From Plantago elongata (Eukaryota; Streptophyta; Magnoliopsida; Lamiales; Plantaginaceae), in assembly GCA_036897095.1 (NCBI GenBank), contig JAYMSP010000176.1, positions 1 through 64,000 on the forward strand: a DNA stretch of 64,000 bases, written 5' to 3'. Below, piece by piece: positions 32,910 to 42,960 of the stretch. The position numbers and the translations under genes were made by a program. The notes beneath the pieces were generated by a model. It did no database searches. It was not told the origin of the DNA and saw only the letters and a list, made by a program, of their open reading frames with translations. Positions within the stretch are counted from its first letter, which is position 1. Each line of letters begins with the position of its first letter.

Positions 32910-33932
32910 ATGGTTACAGCTGACGAGTTTCGGTCTTTTCAGCTGCTCTCTGCTAGAAAACCACCCGATTTGCATCACATGGTACTTCAACAAGCCAAAG
33001 TGGCTTCTCCTGTGCAGCATGCCCCAAACTTACGTGGTTTTAGCACATGCCAACAAAATAGAGTTGCACAATCTCCAAAGTTGAAACCAACACGCCAGGA
33101 TATCTCATATCCTACTGGAGAATCATTTCTGAACAATCCACAATGTGCCTCAGTGCACATGCTTGGCAGAAGGTATAAACCAACTGATGCTCCTTGTGGC
33201 ACTCAGAAACAATTTATTATTTTTGATCAATCTGGGAAGGACACAAGGCTGTTCATCAACCCTTCTTTTGCTCCGCAACTAATTGCCTCCAACGCTCTTC
33301 ATGGTGCTGATCACTTGAGAGTTAAAGTACGAGGTAAATTGGATCAACATGGGTTACTGAAACCAATTGTCGAAGAAACTTGGGAAGGGAGTGATTTGGC
33401 CAATGAGGAAAGTGAGATGCATGAGGATACTGAAGAAATAGATGCTTTGCTATACTCGAGCAGTGATGAGTACATTCATGATTATGACAGTGATGAAGTA
33501 ACTAGCGCGAAGCACATCCCACTGAACAAAGCAGAGGATCATGACATGGAAAGTTTACTTGAGAAACTTGCAGGCGAAGAAGTAGCAAGTTCTGACGACC
33601 CACCGAAAAGGCAAAAACTGCTTGATGGCAAGTACAAGAAATCATCATCTGTGAGTTTTGATAGGGGCGTTAATCCGATCAACTCATGCTGTTACGATGA
33701 TGATTCAGAGTCGAGTTGTGTACGCCTTAGCGAGTCTGATTTGTGTAAGAGAGAAAAGAAGGTCAAAATACGCACTGCACTCAAGATCATCAGGAACATT
33801 GTTCCGGAATTACAGTACGACGACCCGGTTTCCATAATCGACGAAGCTATTGCTGTCTTGAAATCGATGAGAACCGAAGCCATATCTCTCGCACTCGGTC
33901 GTCCCGAGTGCGACTCAACTACTACTTCTTGA
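32910..33932 (+). CDS. SAC51-like (SACL) atypical bHLH transcription factor, 340 aa
   Basis: A single coding exon, ATG at 32910. The body has the family's middle motifs (QKQFIIFDQSGKDTRLF and an acidic EEIDALLYSSSDE) and a C-terminal helix-loop-helix (KIRTALKIIRNIVPEL, then DPVSIIDEAIAVLKSM). The basic region is weak (KREKKVK), so DNA binding is probably poor and it likely acts as a dimer partner. Arabidopsis SAC51, SACL1-3 (bHLH142-145 group) counter the LHW-TMO5 dimer and so restrain vascular cell division and xylem formation under thermospermine control. The uORF immediately upstream strongly supports this family. The start is the first ATG after the conserved uORF in the long open frame. 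Confidence 0.92.
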   Translation: MVTADEFRSFQLLSARKPPDLHHMVLQQAKVASPVQHAPNLRGFSTCQQNRVAQSPKLKPTRQDISYPTGESFLNNPQCASVHMLGRRYKPTDAPCGTQKQFIIFDQSGKDTRLFINPSFAPQLIASNALHGADHLRVKVRGKLDQHGLLKPIVEETWEGSDLANEESEMHEDTEEIDALLYSSSDEYIHDYDSDEVTSAKHIPLNKAEDHDMESLLEKLAGEEVASSDDPPKRQKLLDGKYKKSSSVSFDRGVNPINSCCYDDDSESSCVRLSESDLCKREKKVKIRTALKIIRNIVPELQYDDPVSIIDEAIAVLKSMRTEAISLALGRPECDSTTTS

Positions 33933-35339
33933 ACTACTACTCCAAGTTTTGGTCTAAAGGAACCATGAGGCCAAAACCTGGAGCAAACCAAGATAGATAG
34001 CAGTATCAATTTTAAGTGTGTTTGTTTGAATAAAACGGGTTTGAATCGAAAGTTGTTAGGACTTAGATGGCCTTTTGCTTTTGGCCAAACTTTACCATGC
34101 TTTTCACTGTGAGCCAATAAAAGAGAGTGCATGTTGGAATGGTAGAAAATTTCTCATTTTTCTGAGGTGGTGAAGGAAAATTGAGCTATGATTATAGAGT
34201 TGGCATGATTATTGTGGGATTAAAGTAAGTATGGCAGATTTGAACGCATGGTTATGGACAGTGGTGTTTTGCTTTGCTGTAAATGAGAAAGCAGCAACTT
34301 TTTCTTGGATTGTTGAAAAAAACAGACTCCATCAAGAAAGAGCATGCGAGTTTGGGTCCCATGTTATTACACTTTAGTCCCTGAGAATGTTGTGGTCTTT
34401 GAACAATTGAGTGGTGAAGGCATTGGTCTAAAAGGCATCAAGGTGCAATGATGGTTGGTGGGTTTGTTTAGACGAATCTGTTGATGAAATCGTGTTGTTT
34501 GTTTCAGACTTTTGTGAGCTTTGTGTTTGTATGGTTTATAGTGGGACATCATATGTTTGTGTCTTTCTTGTGTGTGAGTAACTCTTACTCCGTCTGCTTG
34601 TAACATGAGTTTTACTGTTGTATTGTTGTTTGTAATGATAGTCATGTTGTTTAGTGCTTTTTTTAACTTTTAATCGGGGTCTAATTTTCTAATTTAAATT
34701 TTGGCAAAACACATTACTTTGGTTTACAACAGGAAAAATTCAACCTTAAAAGGTACTATTACAGTAACACCCATTATATAGCTGGTGGAACACCATGTTG
34801 AATGTTATGTCAGGGTGTATGAAATGCAAGAAGAGAACTAGAGAAGTAGTGTATGATTTCTATTAAACCGCACGAATACGCATAAAATAATTAAGACAGG
34901 TAATATATACTTATAGAGATATCTTTTCTACTGATGGATTTTCGACAAAAAATATTAGTAGTAGACTAATAACCCAAGAAATTGAATATGCTCGAAGATT
35001 CTTTTTTTCTCATTACATGAAAAATCAAAACCGTTTGCATTTGGATGTGTATTAGTTCGTAAAATAGTTGATTTAGGGAAAAAATGTAGGAATATTTAAA
35101 AAAAAGGGGGGGATGGGAAGGAGAAGGAAAACCCTATGGAGGGTTCATCGGATTTGGTGGATGACAAGCCCATCAGGTTATGCTTTTTCACTTGGGCCAA
35201 CATGCATATCCATGCTGTAACATTGTCTTGTACTCGTAAATCTGAAGGCTTCCTATTCCTGTACTTTTTTTAATTTTAAAAGAAATATTTTAATTTCTAT
35301 TAATTTTAGAACTATCAAATAAATGGGTACACCAAATTA
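33933..35339. other. Intergenic after the SAC51-like gene
   Basis: The first few hundred bases are the likely 3' UTR (a CAATAAAAGAGAG signal near 34115). The rest is AT-rich. Nothing supported. Confidence 0.5.
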
Positions 35340-35655
35340 ATATTTGAAAGGAATAGAAGATCGGAGAAGAAAAAAAAATCGGAAAATTAAATTAGTTTTT
35401 AAAAGGAATAGAAGATTGGAGAAGAACAAAAAATCGAAAAAATAACCAAAAAAATCGAAATTAGTTTTTGAAAGAAATAGAAGAACAAAAAATCGAAAAA
35501 ATAACCAAAAAAATTGAATTAGTTTTTGAAAGGAATAGAGGATTGAAGAACAAAAAAATGAAAAAAAATAAAAATAATCAAAAAACCCGGAAAAAATCGG
35601 AAGTATTTTTGAAAGAAAGAAGATTGGAGAAGAAAAAAAAATCGAAAAAAAATCA
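35340..35655. repeat. A-rich tandem repeats, about 60-70 bp unit, downstream of the tRNA
   Basis: Units of the form GAAAGGAATAGAAGATTGGA, AGAACAAAAAATCGAAAAAA, TAACCAAAAAAATCGAAATT, TTAGTTTTTG recur four or five times. On the minus strand, the tRNA's strand, each unit presents several T-runs. Long open frames on both strands here are due to the repeat. Confidence 0.85.
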
Positions 35656-35663
35656 AAAAAGTT
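35650..35663 (-). terminator. RNA polymerase III terminator of tRNA-Leu
   Basis: Directly after the tRNA 3' end, the minus strand reads AAACTTTTTTGATTTTTTTT. A run of four or more T is the usual Pol III stop, and here there are several in succession. Confidence 0.8.
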
Positions 35664-35747
35664 TGTCAGAAGTGGGGTTTGAACCCACGCCCTCGTTGGA
35701 GGACCAGAACTTGAGTCTGGCGCCTTAGACCACTCGGCCATCCTGAC
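35664..35747 (-). tRNA. tRNA-Leu(CAA), intronless
   Basis: The minus strand folds as a type II tRNA of 84 nt. Acceptor strand GTCAGGA pairs with TTCTGAC, with discriminator A. The A box is GGCCGAGTGGTCTAAGGC; the anticodon arm CCAGA-CTCAAGT-TCTGG gives anticodon CAA. A long variable arm (CCTC/GAGG) and the B box GGTTCAAACCC follow. Pol III start and stop signals fit. All stems pair well, so it is probably functional. Confidence 0.95.
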
Positions 35748-37593
35748 ATATGTTACATTTGCTTCAGATTATACTATAACAAATTCAATTACATTAGCCA
35801 CAAGTTGCTAATTTAGGATTGTGTACTGAATATTTTATCATCAACTGTGCATGTTCTTTATTGGTTGTATATAGGAGACGTATGTATTTGTAGCATTAAT
35901 AGTGATTGTTTTCCACAAAAATTCAATGAGAATCATAGTACTTGGCCACATGGAGTACTGTCCGGGGCTGCTACGTCCCACTTGACCACCTCTAGACGTG
36001 TGGTCCGGAGAGAAGCAATGCCCAATTGCCCAAGCTCCGGTACCACCTGAGGAGCCTATGTCCCGATCGAGTTGAAACCACCCAAGCATGACATAGGTTT
36101 TTTGGATGCATATCTATATCATATCAGTTCAACGTGTTCATCTTATCTACTAGAGTTAAAAAAATTCAAAAATAATCAAATTTTATTAATAAATTGAATT
36201 CGCCATGTACATGGTCTTATAATAGATGAGTAATTATCATAGAAGCAAAATTTATTTACTAAGTCAAACTCTAATAAGTAATAACAAATACAAGACATTT
36301 AAACTCTATCCTAATCACTAATTATATTTTTAAAACTTAACTGAAATTATATCGTTTTCTCCATTAACGAATTGAACCTGACCCGGTACATTTTACATTC
36401 TTATCTTTGTTTCTCGGTTGCTTGATTGGCTTAGTTTATGTGGAATTGACCGGTGACTTGGTTCGATTGATCAGCAGGGGAGTTGATCTGTCTGTGTTCA
36501 TATTATGCTTCTTAGATTGAATTAGAGTCTTTCTTGGTTACGAAAGAATTTAGTAAACTAGTCGTCCGTTTGTCGTCACTCGTAAACCCTTCCTGTCAAT
36601 TAGGACCGAATGCTAAACATGGCCGCCTCACTTTGTGACAAATGGAGACTATACTCGCATCTAAGATTTTCCACAACTTATATTTTAGATAGATGGTATA
36701 TTCCGATCGAGACTATTTTCAAAATATATATTTTCTTCGTTCAAATATAATATAATTTGATATATTAAAATATAAGTAAAATTAAACTAAATTAAATTAA
36801 ACGGATCTTAATTAAATCAAATTGAAATTACTGATTTCTTTTTAGATTTAGAGAACGAAACCTAATTAATAATTACTTACCCACAAACATATAATCAGCA
36901 CATTTTCAATGTTAGTATCAGTTAACTCTCAACTACATGTCTTCATTAAAAGATGTCTTACAAGATTTACTCAAATATTATTTGAGTCGATGTGGTTATT
37001 AATGCTATTAATGATTTTGATAATATATATTTAATTTGCCATTTGTCAATAAATATACATTATACTGGCCAACACACATTTTATATGCAATGAAGCAAAG
37101 GGCACAGGTCGAAACATATCTAGTGAATCATGTGATACATACTTAAACGGTACATGTTTAATAAACATATTTAACTTTTAGAGTCTCTTTTGATCAAATC
37201 TCCAAAATATAAAATTTTCTGATAATTTCTGCAATAAATTCAATTACATCTTCAATTTTGTGGTTAGGTACATGTATATATATATTGTGAAGGGAATTTA
37301 ATCTGAACCTGTTAACGGTAGTCGGTAGAGTAGGTATAAGAAAAAGTAATTATATACGAGTAATTTTCTACATTTTTACTTGACATTAACGAAACCAACA
37401 AAATAATAATTTTTTTTTTAAATCTTAGAGAATCACATTATTATGATACAAGTATACAACACAACCCAAAAAGAATGGAGTAGTCCAATTATTCAAGAAT
37501 GAACTTGTGACTATCATTACAAGAAAAAGTATACAAGAGTATTATATAATCATACATATAGTACGCGCGCGTAGCTAGGACACTGAGCTTAAA
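35748..37593. other. Intergenic between the tRNA and the first dioxygenase gene
   Basis: Mostly AT-rich with no gene. One GC-richer patch (35938-36090: GGGGCTGCTACGTCCCACTT ... CCCGATCGAGTTGAAACCAC) stands out but is not recognised. It might be a transposon fragment. Confidence 0.45.
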
Positions 37594-39381
37594 TCACTCC
37601 TGTATCTTAATACACTCCAGATTCGTTTTCCCCATTAGCCGGTTGCCCAGCTGAGTCTCAACGTATTCCATAAATTTCATCGGATTGTAAAGTGCACGGC
37701 CGTCACGCTCCACTAATGGCGCTGCTGGACTGACTATAGCCTCCGGTGCTGCTCCATTCGCCATCACCACCGAGATTCTAGTCGTATCTGTGTTCACCAA
37801 AGCTCTGTGCATCACACTCTTGTACCTCCCGTTGCTAAATATCTGTTCAAGAAAACAAAAAATATTTGAAGTTAAGTTAAATAAAAGGAATTAAGTTACA
37901 CATGTTTAATCATTAGAGGGACAAGTCTAAACTCTAAAGTACGTAAGCCCAAAATTTAGATATATAGTTGATGGCATCATTCTTCATAAAATAACAAAGG
38001 TGTCTTTAACTAAGATTCTTAATTTTATTTTATTTTTTAACAAGATTCTGACTTTTTTTTTTTTTGTATTTCCAATGATTTCTTTTATTCACAAGGACTT
38101 GAGACTTAATTATTGATTATATATATATGACTATATGAGCACAAATTTCATGTCACTCAGGCAACAAGTGTTGAATTACCTCAAGATGATCAGCAGTGTT
38201 AACCAGAATAGCGTTATGTGGCGAATCCGTTTTGAACCATTCTCCATTGTGCTGAATCTGTAGTCCAGCAACTCCATTGTGAATCAGAAATGTCAATAGG
38301 CCATGATCTGTATGTGCTGGGAGACCAATAGCTTGATCAGGCTCCGGGCAAGGAGGGTAGTAGTTTGCGGCGTATAACTGGAAGCACGAATCAAGCTTCA
38401 ATGCTTCATCAATGTATCCTTCTTCCAGTCCAAGATTCTCAGAAATCGCATGGAGTAAGTTTCTAACAACTGGCCTAGTCTTTTCAGAATACTCAGAAAC
38501 GGTATCCCTGCCAAACATTTTTATTAGCATCGTACAATAAATGCACTTTCAAATTGACAATGAAATAAAATCAATGTGGTTTGTATATATTTCACATATA
38601 CTGTAATTGTAAACTTTTAAATATGATGAAATTCTATCAGCATGTACCTTAACATCTCAGGCTTATCAGGGCAATGAAATTCAGGGTGCACATAGGACTT
38701 AACATAGTCCCTCCATAAGTGAACTCTATAGTTAGCAGTGTGTATAACACTGCCGCTCCCAGACTTGATAGGATCGGATGCGCTCTTAGGCTCGTACTTG
38801 CGTTTCTCCTCTGCTGGCAGCTCGAAATACTCCAAACTCGTATCGACTATGCTCTTCAAAAGAGCCTCAGGGATCCCATGGTTCACTAGCTGCAAGAACG
38901 TATATAATTAATTAAAAGAATGTTTTAAGGTATTCTAATTAAAAGTCCTATATTCACAGTAATTAATGACAAAATTCATTTCATTTGGGCTGGAGGGTGA
39001 TAACGTTAGTTAATTCGCCTTTTTCATGCCTTTAATTTAAGACAAATGAAACAAATAATCATAAGTAATGAATAAATGATAATAAAGTTACATTGTTTGT
39101 AGTTCAATTATGGATGGATTAGAAGTTGACACGCGTACCACAAAGAAACCCCAATCTTCGCAAGCGTTTGCAAGGTCGCGGAGAACTTTGGAACGTTGTT
39201 CGGGAGTGCCGGCGGTAAGTAGGGAATAATCGACGGTGGGGAGCAAATCGGGGTTGGAGGCATTGGAGTCGGTAGCAAACTTGAATTGGGAGGGAACAGC
39301 GTTAAGAGTTTTAGACTCTGCTAACACCTTGACACAAGAATCTTCAGTGTTGTCGGCTTTGGATGTTGCAGTTGGTGCCAT
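37594..39381 (-). CDS. 2-oxoglutarate/Fe(II)-dependent dioxygenase (DOXC type), 353 aa
   Basis: Four exons on the minus strand: 39139-39381, 38648-38889, 38180-38507, 37594-37842; 1062 nt, GT-AG, phases agree. An N-terminal DIOX_N region (LPTVDYSLL, CEDWGFFV/LVNHGI) is followed by a 2OG-Fe(II) jelly-roll core. Iron ligands are His227 and Asp229 (HTDHGLLTFL) and His283 (VMHRALVN). 2OG binding uses Arg293 and Ser295 (TRISVVMANG). YYPPCPEPDQAIG is the usual substrate-pocket loop. Relatives hydroxylate or desaturate flavonoids, hormones, salicylate (DMR6/F3H-like) and alkaloids; the substrate cannot be told. It heads a cluster with a broken near-copy at 47.5 kb and a divergent paralogue at 49.6 kb. 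Confidence 0.92.
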
Positions 39382-39454
39382 CTTTTTTTGTACTGGAATA
39401 TGCTTAATTCTTGATGTTTTGGTGCTTGTAATTTGTCATGCGATTGTGTGTGTG

Positions 39455-39462
39455 TATATATA
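39455..39462 (-). promoter_or_regulatory. TATA box of the first dioxygenase gene
   Basis: TATATATA on the minus strand about 74 bp before the ATG at 39381. Confidence 0.55.
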
Positions 39463-39689
39463 GCGATTAATCAAAGAGGTTAATTAATTGAGTTGGATTT
39501 GCTGGACTGCTAATTACCAAATAATACTTATTATATGATCTTTCAGTTTGTAGGTCCCTTTCTTTTGCATTGTGTGGTTGAACATCGAACTGCAGTTACC
39601 TATCTCTGGCTCGGCAGTTTGGGTCTTTTCATGATACTCAATACAGAAATATTGAAAGTATGGTAGCTTTTACTAGATGCCTGGACTTC

Positions 39690-40740
39690 AAACTATTATA
39701 GAGTCGTCTGAAAATTTGAACTAAACGATTTTAAAAATTATAAAAAGGTCCAAAAGTCAACGGAAGAGGAGAGAGAGTGTTGACATGGCACTGATGTGGA
39801 GGGGTAAGTTCACAACGAAAATGTCATCGCCTCTTTTCATTTTTGCTTTTCTTTTTGCGGGTAAATAGTCTTTCTTTTCTTTTTCCTTTTCCTTTCTTCC
39901 TTTTTCCTTCCATGGAAGCTCCACCTGCTGCTCAGTCACCACCACCCGCCACCTTCACCCACCATCGACGGGCCTTATTTCTTCCACCACCCTCCACCTT
40001 CACCCGCCACCCTACCATTTTTCTTCCACCACCGCGAGATCCGCCCGCCTCCACCAGTCCACCCTCCACCGGCTACTACTCCATACGACCATACCACTAC
40101 TCCAAAGCTTTCTTCTTCTTCTCTACTACTCCACTCAAATCCAACTCTCCAATTCTTCCTCAAATTCCACCTTAAAGGGTTACTGGCCCATTGGTTAACT
40201 AAAAGAAGGCAAAGATCTGGAATCCAAGCTTCAGCAAATGGAGAAATTCCATCTGCAAAAGATATATCTACAAGATCATTAACGCTATCTCGAGTAGGAC
40301 ATGAACAATATTTTGAGAACCAATCTGGATCTATCAAGTCTGCTTTTTCAATTTTGACTGATTCAATTAATGATCTATGTGTGTAAGAGTAAGAGTGACG
40401 ATGAGAAATTTTGGAAGAAAACAATGGAGACTAAGAAGAATAGAGAAGCTGCTGAAGAAGACGATATGAATAGGGATGGAGAAGCGTCTTCTACTTCTAG
40501 AAGATGATGAAGAGATGGTTTTCAAATACAAATTTTCTTTTCTTTAATTGTCAAATTTAATTTGTCTTTTCTTTATTCGGACAAACCAAAAATTCCACGT
40601 AGGACAGAGGAAATGCTGATGCTGGAGGGGTGGTCAACAACAGGGTTTTATCTGTAATTGCTTGAGATCGAGGGAGCAAAGTGAAATATGCGAATATTTA
40701 AGGGGTATCTTTTGTAATTCACCCTTTTATATATTACAAA
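39690..40740. mobile_element. Possible non-autonomous element carrying coding-like fragments
   Basis: A C-rich stretch with an ATG at 39911 reads MEAPPAAQSPPPATFTHHRR on the plus strand. Just beyond it, the minus strand (about 40195-40380) reads cleanly (DPDWFSKYCSCPTRDSVNDL, then ISFADGISPFAEAWIPDLC). Two unrelated coding-like pieces in opposite senses, within AT-rich DNA and flanked by the related phrases ACTGATGTGGAGGGGT and TGATGCTGGAGGGGT, suggest a gene-capturing transposon (Pack-MULE or Helitron type). No terminal inverted repeats were proven. Confidence 0.35.
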
Positions 40741-40914
40741 CAATACCATAATTGTTATAATTTATAAAATAACTTTATAATTATAAATAATTACAATTTT
40801 ACCTACAAAAACATCTACAAAACATCTAAACATGTTTATTCTATCCTCATTATTCGGAAGAAAATTGAAGAAAATTTAAAAGAACACGAAGAACGAAGAA
40901 CTCAGCCGCCCCGA

Positions 40915-41065
40915 ATTCTCCGACCAGATCGTCGGAGCAACTCCGATCAGCTCCAGATCGGAGCTTTACAGCTCAGAATCGGAGCTGCACAACTCCGATT
41001 GGAGCTGCTGTCGATCGACATATCTGCCAGAATCAGGTCTGACCAGGACGACACGGTCCTGGTTA
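40915..41065. repeat. GC-rich patch of interleaved short inverted repeats
   Basis: CCGACCAGATCGTCGG (40920-40935), several AGCTCC/GGAGCT and CCGATC/GATCGG pairs, and ACCAGGAC...GTCCTGGT (41042-41062) lie within 150 bp. The single strand would fold extensively. The DNA around it is very AT-rich. Confidence 0.7.
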
Positions 41066-41460
41066 GTTTCTGGTTTTTTTTAAATTTTTTTAATTTAAAA
41101 AAAATTATTAATGTAAAGTTAATTAATTTAATTATACTAAGTAATTACATAAATATTAATGATTAGGAATATGAATTATAACAATATAAACATCTCAAAT
41201 TCATCATTATTTGTAAAGTATGACTAATGATTTTATAAAATTAATTTTCGTTACATTATGGTATTGTAGTGCATATACGTTCATATATTTTTGAAGATGT
41301 GATAATTTGATAAATTTTACGAAAATTGGGACTAATTCTATATTTATATAATTTGTTTGACATTTTGTAATATATATAAATGTGTCATGCGTTTAGTATA
41401 AATGGTCATGCGTTTAACAATCACCTACTCAATTTTCTTGTGATTCTATTATTAGTTAGT

Positions 41461-41618
41461 ATGTGTTCTCTTCAACCAAGATTTACTGAACTAAACTGAA
41501 TTGAACTGAAGTAAGGTATAAATTATAACTAAGCCGAGCTGAACTGCACTGAACTGAACTGAATTGGACTGAACTAACTGAATCGAACTGAAGTGATTTT
41601 CAGTTGAAGAGAACACAT
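41461..41618. mobile_element. GAACT-rich MITE, copy 2
   Basis: The ends TGTGTTCTCTTCAACCAAGA and, reverse-complemented from the right, TGTGTTCTCTTCAACTGAAA are near-identical. The interior is CTGAACTGAACTGAATT-type repeats and shares AAGGTATAAATT with copy 1 (23552-23699). TTAGTA occurs on both flanks and could be part of a 9-bp target duplication. The ends match better than in copy 1, so it may be the younger insertion. Confidence 0.8.
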
Positions 41619-42479
41619 CCTTAGTAAATTTTACAAAAGCGAATGATACAATATGATTTCACTACGATATATTTTAATTTAAAAATATAAATAAATAGAT
41701 GTAATTTTAATATAAAATATTCTTTTATTTAGCACGTGTCCAATTTTACTAATATTATACAGAAATGACTGATACAATATGATTTCACCATGATATATTT
41801 TAATTTAAAAATATATGTATTTATAGAAAAATACAAATTCTTATATATCACGAAATACATGTCACCATTAACAAGCTAGAGAGAGAAAAGGCGACTAATA
41901 TTTTTAATTATATAAGTACAATGTTATATGAATTACTTCTTCCCTGATTTCAACATAATAGTCCGTACTGTGAAACAAAACAATTATATATTTCTTTTGC
42001 AACTTAACTTTTAATAACTTTTCCTTTCTCTTTTGACTCGGATTCAATAAAAACAGGTCAAGTAAAAATTAGACAATATAATGTAAAAACTAAACAAAAG
42101 TGTAAATTTAAGATTATGTAAAAACTAGAGAATTCCTTTTATAAACTAGACAATATAATGTATAAATTAGACAATTCATATATTATTTAAAAGTGGTGGA
42201 CAATCTCAAAGGAGAAGCATGCCACATGGGCAAAAGTTCTATGTGGAAATTTCTTCTTTAAAATAATTGATTTATAATTCATCTTATATTTTAGGGGAAA
42301 AACATGCATGAAATTTTTCATTTTAATTCATTCACGTTTAGCTCTAGAGTTCGTGTCGTATATTGAAGCTCACGGAGAATATGCGTTTGCAGGCATTTTA
42401 ATAACATGTTATATAAATTAACAAATTTTAGGTATAGTTCATGCAAGTGAAATTGATTCTAATTATTCGTATTTATTAA

Positions 42480-42960
42480 TTATCTATATTGTATTTTATT
42501 CAATTATAGTCTGCCCGCTCAATGTCGATAATGATCGTATTAGAGAGTTTGCGGATTAGTTGTTAAATGATGGAGATAATGAGGTCGGTGACGATAATGA
42601 TGGTGGTGTGGAATTTAAGCTGGTTGATAATATCTTGATTCGCCCTCCAGGTGACTCAATCGTTGCAATACTTGATAGCACACACCTTATCATATTGGAC
42701 CAAATTAGGATGGTTGGTACTTTCAGGATAGAGATATTTTTGCTCCCACCAACAAGATAGTACAGGAAGTCAACGACTATATAATGTCCCTTTTACCTGT
42801 AGATTTAATTGAGTTCATGAATTCTGACAGTATATATCCTGACGAAGATGATATCATCGGTAGAGAAGTGGGTATGCTGTACTACAATAGAATCGTTCAT
42901 CGATGATAAGAGTATGAGAAAGTACTATAAAGAATTGAATTAAGGAACGAGAGTAGGGTG
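42480..42960 (+). mobile_element. Remnant of a Helitron Pif1-like helicase
   Basis: Scattered frames read VCPLNVDNDRIREFADWLL, LNDGDNE...ILIRPPGDSI, then DIFAPTNKIVQEVNDYIMS and EFMNSDSIYPDEDD. This order (W-L-L-x-I/D-G-D-G, then ILAPTN..V..IN.Y, then SSDSI) is that of the Pif1-type helicase of plant Helitrons, near its C-terminal end. The frames are broken and the Rep domain is absent, so this is a decayed fragment. Helitron ends (5' TC, 3' hairpin-CTRR) were not located. Confidence 0.6.

Noticed and set aside
35337-35741. Long frames on both strands over the A-rich repeats and the tRNA
   Set aside because: Low-complexity Lys/Asn or Phe/Ser translations of the tandem repeat. The clean function here is the tRNA.
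39975-40424. 149-codon minus-strand frame taken as a complete gene
   Set aside because: Its second half is a translation of the C-rich plus-strand tract (Gly/Trp-rich). Only 40195-40380 looks protein-like, so I list it as a possible captured fragment.
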